A DNA stretch of 64,000 bases from NCBI RefSeq assembly GCF_030159255.1, contig NZ_BSCT01000028.1:1-64000 (forward strand), given 5' to 3'. The notes under the pieces are model-generated. The model was given only the letters and a program-made list of their open reading frames with translations. It did not search any database and was not told where the DNA came from. Origin of the DNA: Bradyrhizobium sp. SSBR45G. GTDB lineage: Bacteria > Pseudomonadota > Alphaproteobacteria > Rhizobiales > Xanthobacteraceae. Every line of letters starts with the position of its first letter. Position 1 is the stretch's first letter. A program made the position numbers and the translations under genes. Below are positions 34,039 to 42,956 of this stretch, piece by piece.

Positions 34039-35634
34039 CTACTCCGCCCCGATCGTCGTCAGGTCCTGGAACCAGTGCTGGGCCTGGACGAATTTTTTCA
34101 CCTTCGGCGACAGCGCATGCGGGTTGGTGTCATGCACCACCCAGACCAGCACGGCATCATCCACCACCAATGCATGGGCCTGCGCGATCAGCTCGTCCTG
34201 CTTGGCGGGATCGAAGGTCTGCTTGGCCTCCGAGATCAGCGCGTCGACCTTCGGGTTCTTGTAGCCGCCCCAGTTGACGCCCACAGGCGCGATCTGGTCG
34301 GAGGCAAAGAAGCGCACGATCGCGTAGAGCGGATCTGACGTGACATAGGCGATGTTGTTGGCGGTGATGCCGGCGTTCATCTCGTCGGCCGCGCCCTTGC
34401 GCCAATGCGTGTAGAGGGTCTCGAGCTCGACCACCTTGAAGTCGATGTCGATGCCGATCTCCTTGAAGCTCTGCTGCAGGAACTCGTTCATCGGCAGCGA
34501 CAGCATCTGGCCGGTGCCGCCCTGGGCGATGATGAAGGTCGTCTTCAGCGGCTTGGCCGGCGAGTAGCCGGCTTCCTCGACCAGCTTCTTGGCGGCGGCG
34601 AGATCATATTTCAGCTCGAAGCTCGGCTTGCCGAACCACGGGCTCGACGGATCCACCTGGCCCTTGGCGGGCTTGGCAAGTCCGTTCATCAGGCCGACCA
34701 CCTCGTCGCGATTGATCGCGAGGTTGAGCGCCTTGCGCAGGCGGATGTCGGTCCAGGGCGATCCCGGAAGCACGCTCAAATGATAGTTCCAGACGTGCGG
34801 CGTGATGTTGTCGACCAGCTTCATGCCGGCGGCCTTGAGCTGCGGCACGGCGTCCGGCGCCGGCGTCTCGATCAGGTCGACCTGCCCCGCGAGCAGCGCG
34901 TTGGTGCGGGTCAGCGCCTCCGGCATCGGCACTAGCATCAGCTTGTCGACTTTCGGCACCCGGTCCTTGTTCCAATATTCGGAATTCTTCGTGAGTTCGG
35001 CGAGCTCGCGCGGCACCAGCCGGGTCAGCTTGAACGGACCGGTGCCCGAGGGCTGGCTGGCGAACTTGTCCCAATCCTTGCCGAGCTTCTCATATTGCGC
35101 CGGGCTCGAAATCAGGAACCACAGCATCTGATAGGGGAAGAAGGAATCGACGGTCTTGGTCGTGATCTCGATCGTGGACTCGTCGATCTTGGCGTAGCTT
35201 GCCACCGACGGGAGCCGCGTCTTGACCTGCGCGCTCTGCCGCTTGTCGAACTGCGGTGCCTTATCGTTGAGCACCTTGTCCAGATTCCAGATCACCGCAT
35301 CGGCATTGAAGTCGCTGCCGTCGTGGAACTTGACGCCCTTGCGCAAGGTGAAGCGCCATTTCGTCTTGTCGGACTCGTCGACCTTCCATTCGCTGGCGAG
35401 GCCCGGGATCAGCTTGCCCGGCTTGTCGGCGGTGCTCATGTCCCACGCCACCAGCGGATCGTAGATCGTATAGCCGGTAAACTGATAGGCGCCGGCGCCG
35501 CGATCGGGCTGTCCCGTCGTCAGCGGGATGTCGGCCATCGAGATGCCGTAGCGCAGGACCGTTTCGGCGCGCGCTGCAGCGGCGGACAGGCCGATCGCGA
35601 GCGCGGTGGCAAGCAGGGAAAGTCGGATACGCAT
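34039..35634 (-). CDS. Peptide-type ABC binding protein (SBP family 5), paralogue A
   Basis: A 531-residue periplasmic solute-binding protein with a Sec signal peptide (MRIRLSLLATALAIG, cleavage near ARAETV at residue 22). Family-5 landmarks include LRKGVKFHDGSDFNADAV near residue 100 and SGTGPFKLTRLVPRE near 190. It is clearly paralogous to the divergent gene at 35846: GQPD near the mature start, then IPGLASEWKVDESDKTKW versus IPGLATEWKVDEADKTKW. ATG 35634 has GGAG upstream. It has no permease on its own strand, so it probably feeds the permeases at 37812-39670. The ligand is unknown. Confidence 0.9.
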   Translation of the reverse strand: MRIRLSLLATALAIGLSAAAARAETVLRYGISMADIPLTTGQPDRGAGAYQFTGYTIYDPLVAWDMSTADKPGKLIPGLASEWKVDESDKTKWRFTLRKGVKFHDGSDFNADAVIWNLDKVLNDKAPQFDKRQSAQVKTRLPSVASYAKIDESTIEITTKTVDSFFPYQMLWFLISSPAQYEKLGKDWDKFASQPSGTGPFKLTRLVPRELAELTKNSEYWNKDRVPKVDKLMLVPMPEALTRTNALLAGQVDLIETPAPDAVPQLKAAGMKLVDNITPHVWNYHLSVLPGSPWTDIRLRKALNLAINRDEVVGLMNGLAKPAKGQVDPSSPWFGKPSFELKYDLAAAKKLVEEAGYSPAKPLKTTFIIAQGGTGQMLSLPMNEFLQQSFKEIGIDIDFKVVELETLYTHWRKGAADEMNAGITANNIAYVTSDPLYAIVRFFASDQIAPVGVNWGGYKNPKVDALISEAKQTFDPAKQDELIAQAHALVVDDAVLVWVVHDTNPHALSPKVKKFVQAQHWFQDLTTIGAE

Positions 35635-35845
35635 GCAGGGAAGCTCCGTTGCGGGATCGGCTTCGCGTGAGCGAAACCGGATCAAATTCGGACTGAAACC
35701 TGCAATCCGGGTGCCAAGGGCATCGCGGGATCATTTGAACACAAACGGTTGTGACCACGCGTCGCAGGGGCGCGGTCCAGCCCGTTGGTGGCACAGCCGT
35801 TGCATACATTTGCTCAGAAATTAGCCACTGATCGGAGATTTGATC

Positions 35846-37516
35846 GTGCTGTCGAGCGTTGCGAAATCGATGAGGATGCGTGCGGCCTTTTCGGCTGCGA
35901 TGATGGCGACGGCGTCGGCCGCAGCCCTGCCTGCGCAGGCGAATGCGGAATCCGTGCTGCGCATCGGCATGACGGCGGCAGACATTCCTCGCACGCTCGG
36001 CCAGCCCGACCAGGGGTTCGAGGGCAACCGGTTTACCGGCGTGACGATGTATGACTCGCTGACGATGTGGGACCTGTCGTCGGCCGACAAGCCGAGCGTC
36101 GTCATTCCCGGCCTCGCCACCGAATGGAAGGTCGACGAGGCCGACAAGACCAAATGGACGTTCAAGCTGCGTCCTGGCGTCACCTTCCATGACGGCGCGC
36201 CGTTCAATGCCGACGCCGTGGTGTGGAACGTCGAGAAGGTGCTGAAGCAGGACGCGCCGCAATTCGATCCGAGCCAGGTCGGCGTGACAGCCTCGCGCAT
36301 GCCAACGCTCGCCTCGGCGCGCAAGATCGACGATCTCACCGTCGAGCTGACGACGAAGGAGCCGGACAGCTTCCTGCCGATCAACCTCACCAATCTGTTC
36401 ATGGCGAGCCCGACGAAATGGCAGAAGCTCTATGAGGCCGCGACCGGCGCCGACGACAAGGCGAAGTCGCAAGCCGCCTGGACCGCGTTCGCCAAGGACG
36501 CCTCGGGCACCGGCCCGTGGAAGATGAGCAAGTTCACGCCGCGCGAGCGGCTCGAGCTCGTCAAGAACGAGGCCTATTGGGACAAGGCGCGGGTGCCGAA
36601 GTCCGACAAGATGATCCTGCTGCCGATGCCGGAAGCCAATGCGCGCACCGCGGCGCTGCTGTCCGGTCAGGTCGACTGGGTCGAGGCGCCGGCGCCGGAT
36701 GCGCTGCCGGAGATCAAACAGCGCGGCTTCAAGCTCTACGCCAACGAGCAGCCGCATGTCTGGCCGTGGCAGTTCTCGCGTGTCGAAGGTTCGCCATGGA
36801 ACGACATCCGCGTCCGCAAGGCCGCCAATCTCTGCGTCGATCGCGAAGGCCTGCGCGACGGCCTGCTCGCCGGCCTGATGGTGCCCGCGACCGGTAGCTT
36901 CGAGAAGGGCCATCCCTGGCGTGGCAACGTCACCTTCGAGATCAAATACGACAAGGCGGCCGCGCAGAAGCTGATGCAGGAGGCCGGCTACGGCCCGAAC
37001 AAGAAGCTCGAGGTCAAGACGCAGACCTCGGCGTCGGGCTCGGGCCAGATGCTGCCGCTGCCGATGAACGAATATCTGCAGCAGGCGCTGGCCGAGTGCT
37101 ATTTCGACGTCAAGCTGGACGTGATCGAGTGGAACACGCTGTTCACCAATTGGCGCCGTGGGGCCAAGGATGCCTCGGCCAACGGCGCCAACGCCACCAA
37201 CGTGACCTATTCGGCGATGGATCCGTTCTTCGCGCTGGTGCGCTTCCTGCAGTCGTCGATGGCGCCGCCGGTCTCGAACAATTGGGGCTTCATCAACAAC
37301 CCGAAGTTCGACGAGCTGGTGAAGAAGGCGCGCCAGACCTTCGATCCCACCGAGCGCGACAAGGCGCTGGCCGAGCTGCATGCGGCCTCGGTCGACGATG
37401 CCGCCTTCCTCTATGTCGCCCACGACGTCGGCCCGCGCGCGATGAGCCCGAAGGTCAAGGGCGTGGTGCAGCCGAAGAGCTGGTTCATCGACTTCTCGCC
37501 GATCTCGGTGGAGTAG
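35846..37516 (+). CDS. Peptide-type ABC binding protein (SBP family 5), paralogue B
   Basis: A 556-residue periplasmic binding protein with a Sec signal (a basic start, then a hydrophobic stretch ending QANAES near residue 33). It has the same landmarks as its divergent paralogue: LRPGVTFHDGAPFNADAV and SGTGPWKMSKFTPRE. It differs by a short insertion before that block (ATGADDKAKSQ). The start is uncertain: GTG 35846 lies 8 bases after GGAG, while TTG 35840 is too close to it and ATG 35870 is possible. It heads the permease-permease-ATPase-amidase-ATPase series that follows. Two divergent paralogues sharing one transporter suggest related ligands bound with different selectivity. Confidence 0.9.
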   Translation: MLSSVAKSMRMRAAFSAAMMATASAAALPAQANAESVLRIGMTAADIPRTLGQPDQGFEGNRFTGVTMYDSLTMWDLSSADKPSVVIPGLATEWKVDEADKTKWTFKLRPGVTFHDGAPFNADAVVWNVEKVLKQDAPQFDPSQVGVTASRMPTLASARKIDDLTVELTTKEPDSFLPINLTNLFMASPTKWQKLYEAATGADDKAKSQAAWTAFAKDASGTGPWKMSKFTPRERLELVKNEAYWDKARVPKSDKMILLPMPEANARTAALLSGQVDWVEAPAPDALPEIKQRGFKLYANEQPHVWPWQFSRVEGSPWNDIRVRKAANLCVDREGLRDGLLAGLMVPATGSFEKGHPWRGNVTFEIKYDKAAAQKLMQEAGYGPNKKLEVKTQTSASGSGQMLPLPMNEYLQQALAECYFDVKLDVIEWNTLFTNWRRGAKDASANGANATNVTYSAMDPFFALVRFLQSSMAPPVSNNWGFINNPKFDELVKKARQTFDPTERDKALAELHAASVDDAAFLYVAHDVGPRAMSPKVKGVVQPKSWFIDFSPISVE

Positions 37517-37606
37517 TGATGTTCATGACGAGGTGACCTCTCCAATTCGGAAGGCGCTCATTTTCGTTCGTTGGATGCCGACCGTTCTCGGCGCGCGCGG
37601 TGCGCT

Positions 37607-37738
37607 CCCTCGCCCCGCCTGCGGGGAGAGGGGTGGGGTGAGGGGGACTCTCCGCGAGTCTGGTGCTTGTGGAGAGCCCCCCTCACCCGGATTGCATCTG
37701 ACGATGCAATCCGGCCTCTCCCCGCACGCGGGGAGAGG
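37607..37738. repeat. Dispersed palindromic repeat, full element
   Basis: The left half reads CCCCGCCTGCGGGGAGAGG then GGTGAGGGGG; the right half (37677-37738) starts CCCCTCACCCGG and ends GCGGGGAGAGG, so the halves are complementary. The right half nearly matches 1-60. It lies between binding protein B and the first permease, and could attenuate readthrough and give the binding protein a higher level than the permease. Confidence 0.8.
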
Positions 37739-37811
37739 CGGGCAGCGCGCTCGCTGCAACACAGGTGGAAACCTTCGCTCTCTTCGCAGAGAGTAAGGAT
37801 GAGGTAACTTC

Positions 37812-38765
37812 GTGCTCTCTTATGCTGCCAGGCGGATGGTCTATGCGATCCCGATCATCATCGGTGTCGCGCTCGTCTGCTTCATGCTCGTTCACATCAC
37901 GCCGGGTGATCCGCTCGTCGCGGTGCTGCCCGCCGATGCGTCGCAGGAGCTCGCGCAGCAGCTGCGCGTGGCCTATGGCTTTGACAAGCCGCTGCCGGTG
38001 CAGTTCGGACTGTGGCTTTGGCGCGCCGTCAATGGCGATCTCGGCAGCTCGATCGCGACCGGGCGGCCCGTGCTCGCGGAAGTGCTGCGCGCCGTCTCCA
38101 ACACCGTGACGCTCGCGATCGCCGCGGCGATCATCGGCTTCTCGCTCGGCCTGTTCTTCGGTCTCGTCGCCGGCTATTTCCGCGACACCTGGATCGACAA
38201 GGTCGCGACTTCGATCGCGATCGCAGGCGTCTCGGTGCCGCATTACTGGCTTGGCATGGTGCTCGTCATCATCTTCTCGGTCGAGCTGAACTGGCTGCCC
38301 GCGGTCGGCGCCGGTCCGTCCGGCTCGGGCGCCTGGGCGTGGGACTGGGCGCATATCCGCTTCCTGGTCCTGCCCGCGATCACCACGTCGGTGATCCCGA
38401 TGGGCATCATCACCCGCACCGTGCGCGCGCTGACCGGCGACATCCTGAGCCAGGACTTCGTCGAGGCGCTGCGCGCGAAAGGCCTGCGCGAAACGCAGGT
38501 GTTCCGTCATGTCCTGAAGAACGCCGCGCCGACGGCGCTCGCGATCATGGGGCTTCAGCTCGGCTACATGCTCGGCGGCTCGATCCTGATCGAGACCGTG
38601 TTCTCCTGGCCCGGCTCCGGCCTGCTGCTGAACTCCGCGATCTTCCAGCGCGATCTGCCGCTGCTTCAGGGCACGATCCTCGTGCTCGCGATGTTCTTCG
38701 TCATCCTCAATCTCGTGGTCGACATCGCGCAGGCCGCGATCGATCCGCGCATCAAGCGGGGCTAG
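37812..38765 (+). CDS. Peptide-type ABC importer permease (DppB-like)
   Basis: A 317-residue inner-membrane permease. The first helix (residues about 9-30) is followed by HITPGDPLVAVLPADAS, the DppB/OppB signature. About five more helices follow, and the EAA-type loop appears as FVEALRAKGLRETQVFRHVL near residue 220. The start is GTG 37812, preceded by GAGG. It is separated from the binding-protein gene by a palindromic repeat and from the DppC-like gene by 2 bp. It forms the channel with the next gene's product. Confidence 0.92.
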   Translation: MLSYAARRMVYAIPIIIGVALVCFMLVHITPGDPLVAVLPADASQELAQQLRVAYGFDKPLPVQFGLWLWRAVNGDLGSSIATGRPVLAEVLRAVSNTVTLAIAAAIIGFSLGLFFGLVAGYFRDTWIDKVATSIAIAGVSVPHYWLGMVLVIIFSVELNWLPAVGAGPSGSGAWAWDWAHIRFLVLPAITTSVIPMGIITRTVRALTGDILSQDFVEALRAKGLRETQVFRHVLKNAAPTALAIMGLQLGYMLGGSILIETVFSWPGSGLLLNSAIFQRDLPLLQGTILVLAMFFVILNLVVDIAQAAIDPRIKRG

Positions 38766-38767
38766 CG

Positions 38768-39670
38768 ATGAGCATCACGTCCCCGAGCGCCGTCGACGAC
38801 GCCTCGCTGCAGGCCGCGCCCGCGGCCAACGCGCGCGGCTATTGGGCCACCGTCGGCCGCCGTCTCGTCCGGGACAAGGTCAGCATGGTCTGCGTCGCGA
38901 TCCTGCTGCTGATCGTGCTGTCCGCGTTGCTGGCGCCCTATCTGCACCTCGCCGACCCCTATCAGGGCTCAATGATCCGCCGCCTGCGCCACATCGGCAC
39001 GCCGAACTATCCGCTCGGCACCGACGAGTTGGGACGCGACATGCTGGCGCGGCTGATCTATGGCGGCCGGCTGTCGCTGCTGATCGGCATCTCGCCGGTC
39101 ATCCTCGCCTTCGGCATCGGCACCCTGCTCGGCCTCGTCGCCGGCTATGTCGGCGGCTGGGTCAACACCGCGATCATGCGCACCATCGATGTGTTCTATG
39201 CCTTCCCCTCGGTGCTGCTGGCGATCGCCATATCCGGCGCGCTCGGCGCGGGCATCACCAACTCCATCGTCTCGCTGACCATCGTGTTCGTGCCGCAGAT
39301 CACGCGCGTCGCCGAGAGCGTCACCACGGGCGTGCGCAACCGCGACTTCGTCGAGGCCGCGCGCGCCTCCGGCGCCAACGCCTTCACGATCATGCGCGCG
39401 CACATGCTGGGCAATGTGCTGGGGCCGATCTTCGTCTACGCCACGGGCCTCATCTCGGTGTCGATGATCCTCGCCGCGGGCCTGTCGTTCCTCGGCCTCG
39501 GCACCAAGCCGCCGGAGCCGGAATGGGGCCTGATGCTGAACACGCTGCGCACCGCGATCTACGTCAACCCCTGGGTGGCGGCGCTGCCGGGCGCGATGAT
39601 CTTCGCGGTCTCGATCTGCTTCAACCTGCTCAGCGACGGCCTGCGCAGCGCCATGGACATCCGGAGCTGA
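38768..39670 (+). CDS. Peptide-type ABC importer permease (DppC-like)
   Basis: A 300-residue inner-membrane permease. An N-terminal cytoplasmic tail precedes the first helix (about 37-57), followed by YPLGTDELGRDMLARLIYG, the OppC/DppC hallmark. Helices follow between 100 and 290, with the ATPase-docking loop FVEAARASGANAFTIMRAHM near 205. ATG 38768 lies 2 bp after the DppB-like stop. The downstream ATPase gene is separated by a palindromic repeat at 39801-39884. Confidence 0.92.
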   Translation: MSITSPSAVDDASLQAAPAANARGYWATVGRRLVRDKVSMVCVAILLLIVLSALLAPYLHLADPYQGSMIRRLRHIGTPNYPLGTDELGRDMLARLIYGGRLSLLIGISPVILAFGIGTLLGLVAGYVGGWVNTAIMRTIDVFYAFPSVLLAIAISGALGAGITNSIVSLTIVFVPQITRVAESVTTGVRNRDFVEAARASGANAFTIMRAHMLGNVLGPIFVYATGLISVSMILAAGLSFLGLGTKPPEPEWGLMLNTLRTAIYVNPWVAALPGAMIFAVSICFNLLSDGLRSAMDIRS

Positions 39671-39800
39671 TGATGGCTGTGCTGATTTCGAGCGACGCTT
39701 GCGCGGCATCGGCGGTGCACCTCGCCCCGCTTGCGGTAGGGCGATCGCACTGGACGAAATGGGGCAATCGCGGCACGGACGCCAGCCAATTGGTCACTCC

Positions 39801-39884
39801 GTCATGCCCGGGCTTGTCCCGGGCATCCACGTCATTCCGAGGGCGCTGGACGACGTGGATGGCCGGGACAAGCCCGGCCATGAC
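39801..39884. repeat. Dispersed palindromic repeat (GTCATGCCCGGGC type)
   Basis: The element begins GTCATGCCCGGGCTTGTCCC and ends CCGGGACAAGCCCGGCCATGAC, with ATCCACGTC/GACGTGGAT pairing inside. It belongs to the GTCGTCCCGGC-like group seen at 42750, 47670, 51774, 57208 and 63133. It lies in the 295-bp gap between the second permease and the ATPase, which otherwise holds no gene. Confidence 0.75.
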
Positions 39885-39965
39885 GATGTGGAAGCAGAAG
39901 AGCGCTATACGTGGAGCGCCATCTGGGGCGCACTGTTTCTGCCGCGCCTGCTCGGGTCCATCATC

Positions 39966-41015
39966 ATGAATGAAGCAACGGTGGTCACCGGGCTCGCGCC
40001 GATCGAAGACCTCGGCGGCAAGGCGCAGCCGCTGCTGAGGGTCGATGGGCTCACCAAGCACTTCCCCGTCCGCGGCGGGCTGTTCGGCGCGCGGAAGACC
40101 GTGCGTGCCGTCGATGATGTTTCATTCAACATCGGCAAGGGCGAGACCGTCGGCATCGTTGGCGAGTCCGGCTGCGGCAAGTCGACGACGGCGCGGCTGT
40201 TGATGCACCTGATGGACCGCGATGCCGGCGAGATCATCTTCGATGGCCGCCAGGTCGGGCACGAGATGTCCCTGCGCGAGCTCCGGCGCGGCATGCAGAT
40301 GGTGTTCCAGGACTCCTATGCCTCGCTCAATCCGCGTCTGACGATCGAGGAGTCGATCGCGTTCGGGCCGAAGGTGCACGGTATGGCGGATACCGCGGCG
40401 CGCGCGCTCGCCCGCGAGCTGCTCGGCAAGGTGGGCTTAAGGCCCGAGACCTTCGCCAACCGCTATCCGCACGAGATCTCCGGCGGCCAGCGCCAGCGCG
40501 TCAACATCGCCCGCGCGCTCGCTTTGTCGCCGCGGCTCGTCATCCTCGATGAGGCCGTCTCCGCGCTCGACAAGTCGGTCGAGGCGCAGGTGCTGAACCT
40601 GCTGATGGACCTGAAGCGCGAGTTCGGCCTGACCTATCTGTTCATCAGCCACGACCTCAACGTCATCAACTACATCTCCGACCGCGTGCTGGTGATGTAT
40701 CTCGGCGAGGTCGTCGAGCTCGGGCCCGTCGAGCAGGTCTGGGCCAAGCCGGCGCATCCCTATACGCGTGCGCTGCTCGCGGCGATGCCGTCGTCCGATC
40801 CGGACAAACGCACCGAGGTGCCGCCGCTCTCGGGCGATCCGCCCAACCCGATCGATCCGCCGGCCGGCTGCCGTTTCCACACCCGCTGCCCGTTTGTCGA
40901 GGCGCCCTGTTCGAATGTCGCGCCGAAGTTGACGGCGCTGGATACAATGGGCCATCAGGCCGCCTGCCACATGGCGATCCCGGGTTCGGGACACAGCCGG
41001 GCGCCGGCCGCCTGA
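39966..41015 (+). CDS. Peptide-type ABC importer ATPase (DppF/OppF-like)
   Basis: A 349-residue ATPase. Walker A GESGCGKST is near residue 63, the ABC signature ISGGQRQR near 175, Walker B reads LVILDEAVSALD, and the switch His is in FISHDLNVI. The C-terminal extension has HPYTRALLAAMP and CRFHTRCPF, the Cys-containing oligopeptide-transporter tail motif. ATG 39966 is chosen because residues upstream in frame come from the repeat. The AtzG-like gene follows by 28 bp. Its partner ATPase is displaced to 42957, beyond the amidase. Confidence 0.92.
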   Translation: MNEATVVTGLAPIEDLGGKAQPLLRVDGLTKHFPVRGGLFGARKTVRAVDDVSFNIGKGETVGIVGESGCGKSTTARLLMHLMDRDAGEIIFDGRQVGHEMSLRELRRGMQMVFQDSYASLNPRLTIEESIAFGPKVHGMADTAARALARELLGKVGLRPETFANRYPHEISGGQRQRVNIARALALSPRLVILDEAVSALDKSVEAQVLNLLMDLKREFGLTYLFISHDLNVINYISDRVLVMYLGEVVELGPVEQVWAKPAHPYTRALLAAMPSSDPDKRTEVPPLSGDPPNPIDPPAGCRFHTRCPFVEAPCSNVAPKLTALDTMGHQAACHMAIPGSGHSRAPAA

Positions 41016-41043
41016 GGGCAGACACCAGCAGCGAGAAGCGCAG

Positions 41044-41241
41044 ATGACCAGACCCACGCCCCAGCAAGTCCATGCCATCGCGGAGGCCTCCGGCCTGCCG
41101 GTCGACAAGGAGGTGGCGACCCGCATCGCCGATTCGATCGGACCGGCCTTCGACAATTTCGCCGCCGTCGCCGGCACCCTGCCGTTCGACCTGGAGCCTG
41201 CGAGCTACGTCGTGGCGCAGACGCTGAAGGTGGGCCGATGA
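41044..41241 (+). CDS. AtzG-like small amidase-associated protein (DUF4089)
   Basis: A 65-residue, mostly helical protein that resembles the DUF4089/AtzG family: QVHAIAEASGLPVDKE, ADSIGPAFDNFAAVAGTLP, then FDLEPAS near the end. In the cyanuric-acid pathway AtzG forms a complex with the amidase AtzE (1-carboxybiuret hydrolase) and helps its stability. Here it immediately precedes an amidase gene with a 4-bp ATGA overlap, so the pair is translationally coupled and probably makes an AtzE-AtzG-like complex. The ABC importer context suggests it acts on imported amide compounds. The exact substrate is unknown. Confidence 0.82.
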   Translation: MTRPTPQQVHAIAEASGLPVDKEVATRIADSIGPAFDNFAAVAGTLPFDLEPASYVVAQTLKVGR

Positions 41242-42650
41242 GAACCGAACCCGCTTTGATGACGCTGACCGAGGTCGCGCAGGCGATTGCGGACAAGAAG
41301 CTGTCCTCGGTCGAGGTGACGCGCTCCTGCCTTCACCGCATCGCGCAATGGCAGCCCAAGCTCAACGCCTTCATGGCCCTGGAGTCCGAGCCGGCGCTGA
41401 AGGCTGCAAGCGAAGCCGACGCCGCGCTGGCCAAGGATGGCCCGAAGGGTCCGCTGCATGGCGTGCCGCTGGCGCACAAGGACATGTACTACGAGGCCGG
41501 CCACGTCTCGACCTGCGGCTCGCTGATCCGGCGCGACTTCGTCGCGACGACCACCTCGACGGCGGTGCAGCGGCTGAAGGACGCCGGCTCGATCCGGCTC
41601 GGCACCCTGCAGATGGCCGAGTTCGCCTATGGCCCGACCGGCCACAACGCGCATTACGGCCCGGTGCACAATCCCTGGAAGCTCGGCTATGTCACCGGCG
41701 GCTCGTCGTCCGGCTCGGGCTCGGCGGTCGGTGCCCGCCTGACGTTTGCTGCGCTCGGCTCCGACACCGGCGGCTCGATCCGCATGCCCGCGAATTTCTG
41801 CGGCGTGACCGGCTTGAAGGTGAGCTGGGGCCGCGTCAGCCGCGCCGGCGCGATGCCGCTGTCGCAATCGCTCGACACGGTCGGGCCGCTGGCGCAGACC
41901 GCGGAGGATTGCGCCCTGATGCTCGGCCTGATGGCCGGTCCCGACCCGGAGGATCCGACCGCCAGCGCCGCGCCGGTGCAGGACTATGTCGCGGCCACCA
42001 AGGCCTCGATCAAGGGCCTGAAGATCGGCGTGCCCAAGGCGTTCTATGTCGATGACCTCGATCCCGAGGTCGCGCGCTGCCTGGACGCGACGATTGCAGT
42101 CTTGAAGACGGAGGGCGCCGATGTCGCGCAGGTGGATCTGCCCGACCAGCGCCAGCTCACCGCGGCCTGCCAGCTCGTGCTCGCGGTCGAGGCGGCGGCC
42201 TTCCACAAGCGCTGGATGATCGAGCGGCCGCAGGATTATGGCCCGCAGGTGCTGATGCGGCTGCAGAACGCGCTGGCCGTCTCCGGCGTCGCCTATCTTG
42301 AAGCGCTGCGCTGGCGCGGGGCCGCGCTGGCCGCGCATGTCGCGGCAACCTCCGGCATCGATGCGGTGATCGCGCCGGTGTCGCCGCTGGTGACGCCGTC
42401 GATCGCCGACAGCGACGTCGGCGGCGCGCCGGGCGCGGAGGCCGTGATCCAGCGCATCACCCGCTTCACCCGGCCGGTCAACTATCTCGGGCTGCCGTCA
42501 CTGGCGATCCCGACCGGCTTCACGTCGACGGGCCTGCCGGTCGGCATGCAGCTGATCGGCCGCTCCTTCGACGAAGCCACCATCCTGACCATCGGCGCTG
42601 CGTTCCAACGGGCCACCGACTTCCACGCCAGGGTGCCGACGCTGTCATGA
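41238..42650 (+). CDS. AtzE-like amidase (amidase signature family)
   Basis: A 470-residue cytoplasmic amidase. The triad is Lys 81 (LAHKDMYYEAG), cis-Ser 156 (GGSSSGSGS) and Ser 180 (SDTGGSIRMPANFCG), with the normal 24-residue Ser-Ser spacing. It is coupled by a 4-bp overlap to the AtzG-like gene, which points to the AtzE-type group that needs a small partner, rather than to GatA; no GatB or GatC is nearby. It lies within the ABC importer locus, so its product probably hydrolyses the imported ligand. Annotation as plain amidase or as a glutamyl-tRNA amidotransferase-like protein is the alternative. Confidence 0.88.
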   Translation: MRTEPALMTLTEVAQAIADKKLSSVEVTRSCLHRIAQWQPKLNAFMALESEPALKAASEADAALAKDGPKGPLHGVPLAHKDMYYEAGHVSTCGSLIRRDFVATTTSTAVQRLKDAGSIRLGTLQMAEFAYGPTGHNAHYGPVHNPWKLGYVTGGSSSGSGSAVGARLTFAALGSDTGGSIRMPANFCGVTGLKVSWGRVSRAGAMPLSQSLDTVGPLAQTAEDCALMLGLMAGPDPEDPTASAAPVQDYVAATKASIKGLKIGVPKAFYVDDLDPEVARCLDATIAVLKTEGADVAQVDLPDQRQLTAACQLVLAVEAAAFHKRWMIERPQDYGPQVLMRLQNALAVSGVAYLEALRWRGAALAAHVAATSGIDAVIAPVSPLVTPSIADSDVGGAPGAEAVIQRITRFTRPVNYLGLPSLAIPTGFTSTGLPVGMQLIGRSFDEATILTIGAAFQRATDFHARVPTLS

Positions 42651-42956
42651 AACGTGGTGTTGGCGAGGAACTCCGGCCGCATAGTGCTCAAGGTCTGCGA
42701 GAGCGTGGCCTGAACGCGCCGCAGCCGAAGCCGTCGCCTCACATTCGGCGTCGTCCCGGCCAAGCCCGATGTCGCGCAGCGACGTCGGGCGCAGAGCCGG
42801 GACCCATAGCCACCGGCTCTTGTGTTGCGATGACTCGGAGTGGCGATCGTAGCGCAAACCTCTATCGGGAGTATGGGTCCCGGGTCGGCGCACGACGGCG
42901 CGATGCGCCGACGCGCTTGCCCGGGACGACACCGAGTTTGTGAGGACCAAAACACC
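42651..42956. repeat. Intergenic gap with dispersed GTCGTCCCGGC-type repeat
   Basis: This 306-bp gap has no credible gene. The stretch 42750-42930 starts GTCGTCCCGGCC, carries GGGACCCATA and TATGGGTCCCGG as inverted internal parts, and ends CCCGGGACGAC. The element interrupts the ABC operon between the amidase and the last ATPase. The AGGA at about 42943 serves the downstream start. Confidence 0.75.

Noticed and set aside
35261..37423. 720-residue minus-strand frame joining the two binding-protein genes
   Set aside because: It runs antisense to binding protein B and through the signal-peptide region of binding protein A in another frame; both binding proteins are clearly real.
39699..39965. 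N-terminal extension of the ATPase gene starting at 39699
   Set aside because: The added 89 residues derive from a palindromic repeat and are unlike any ATPase N-terminus; ATG 39966 begins just before the conserved domain.
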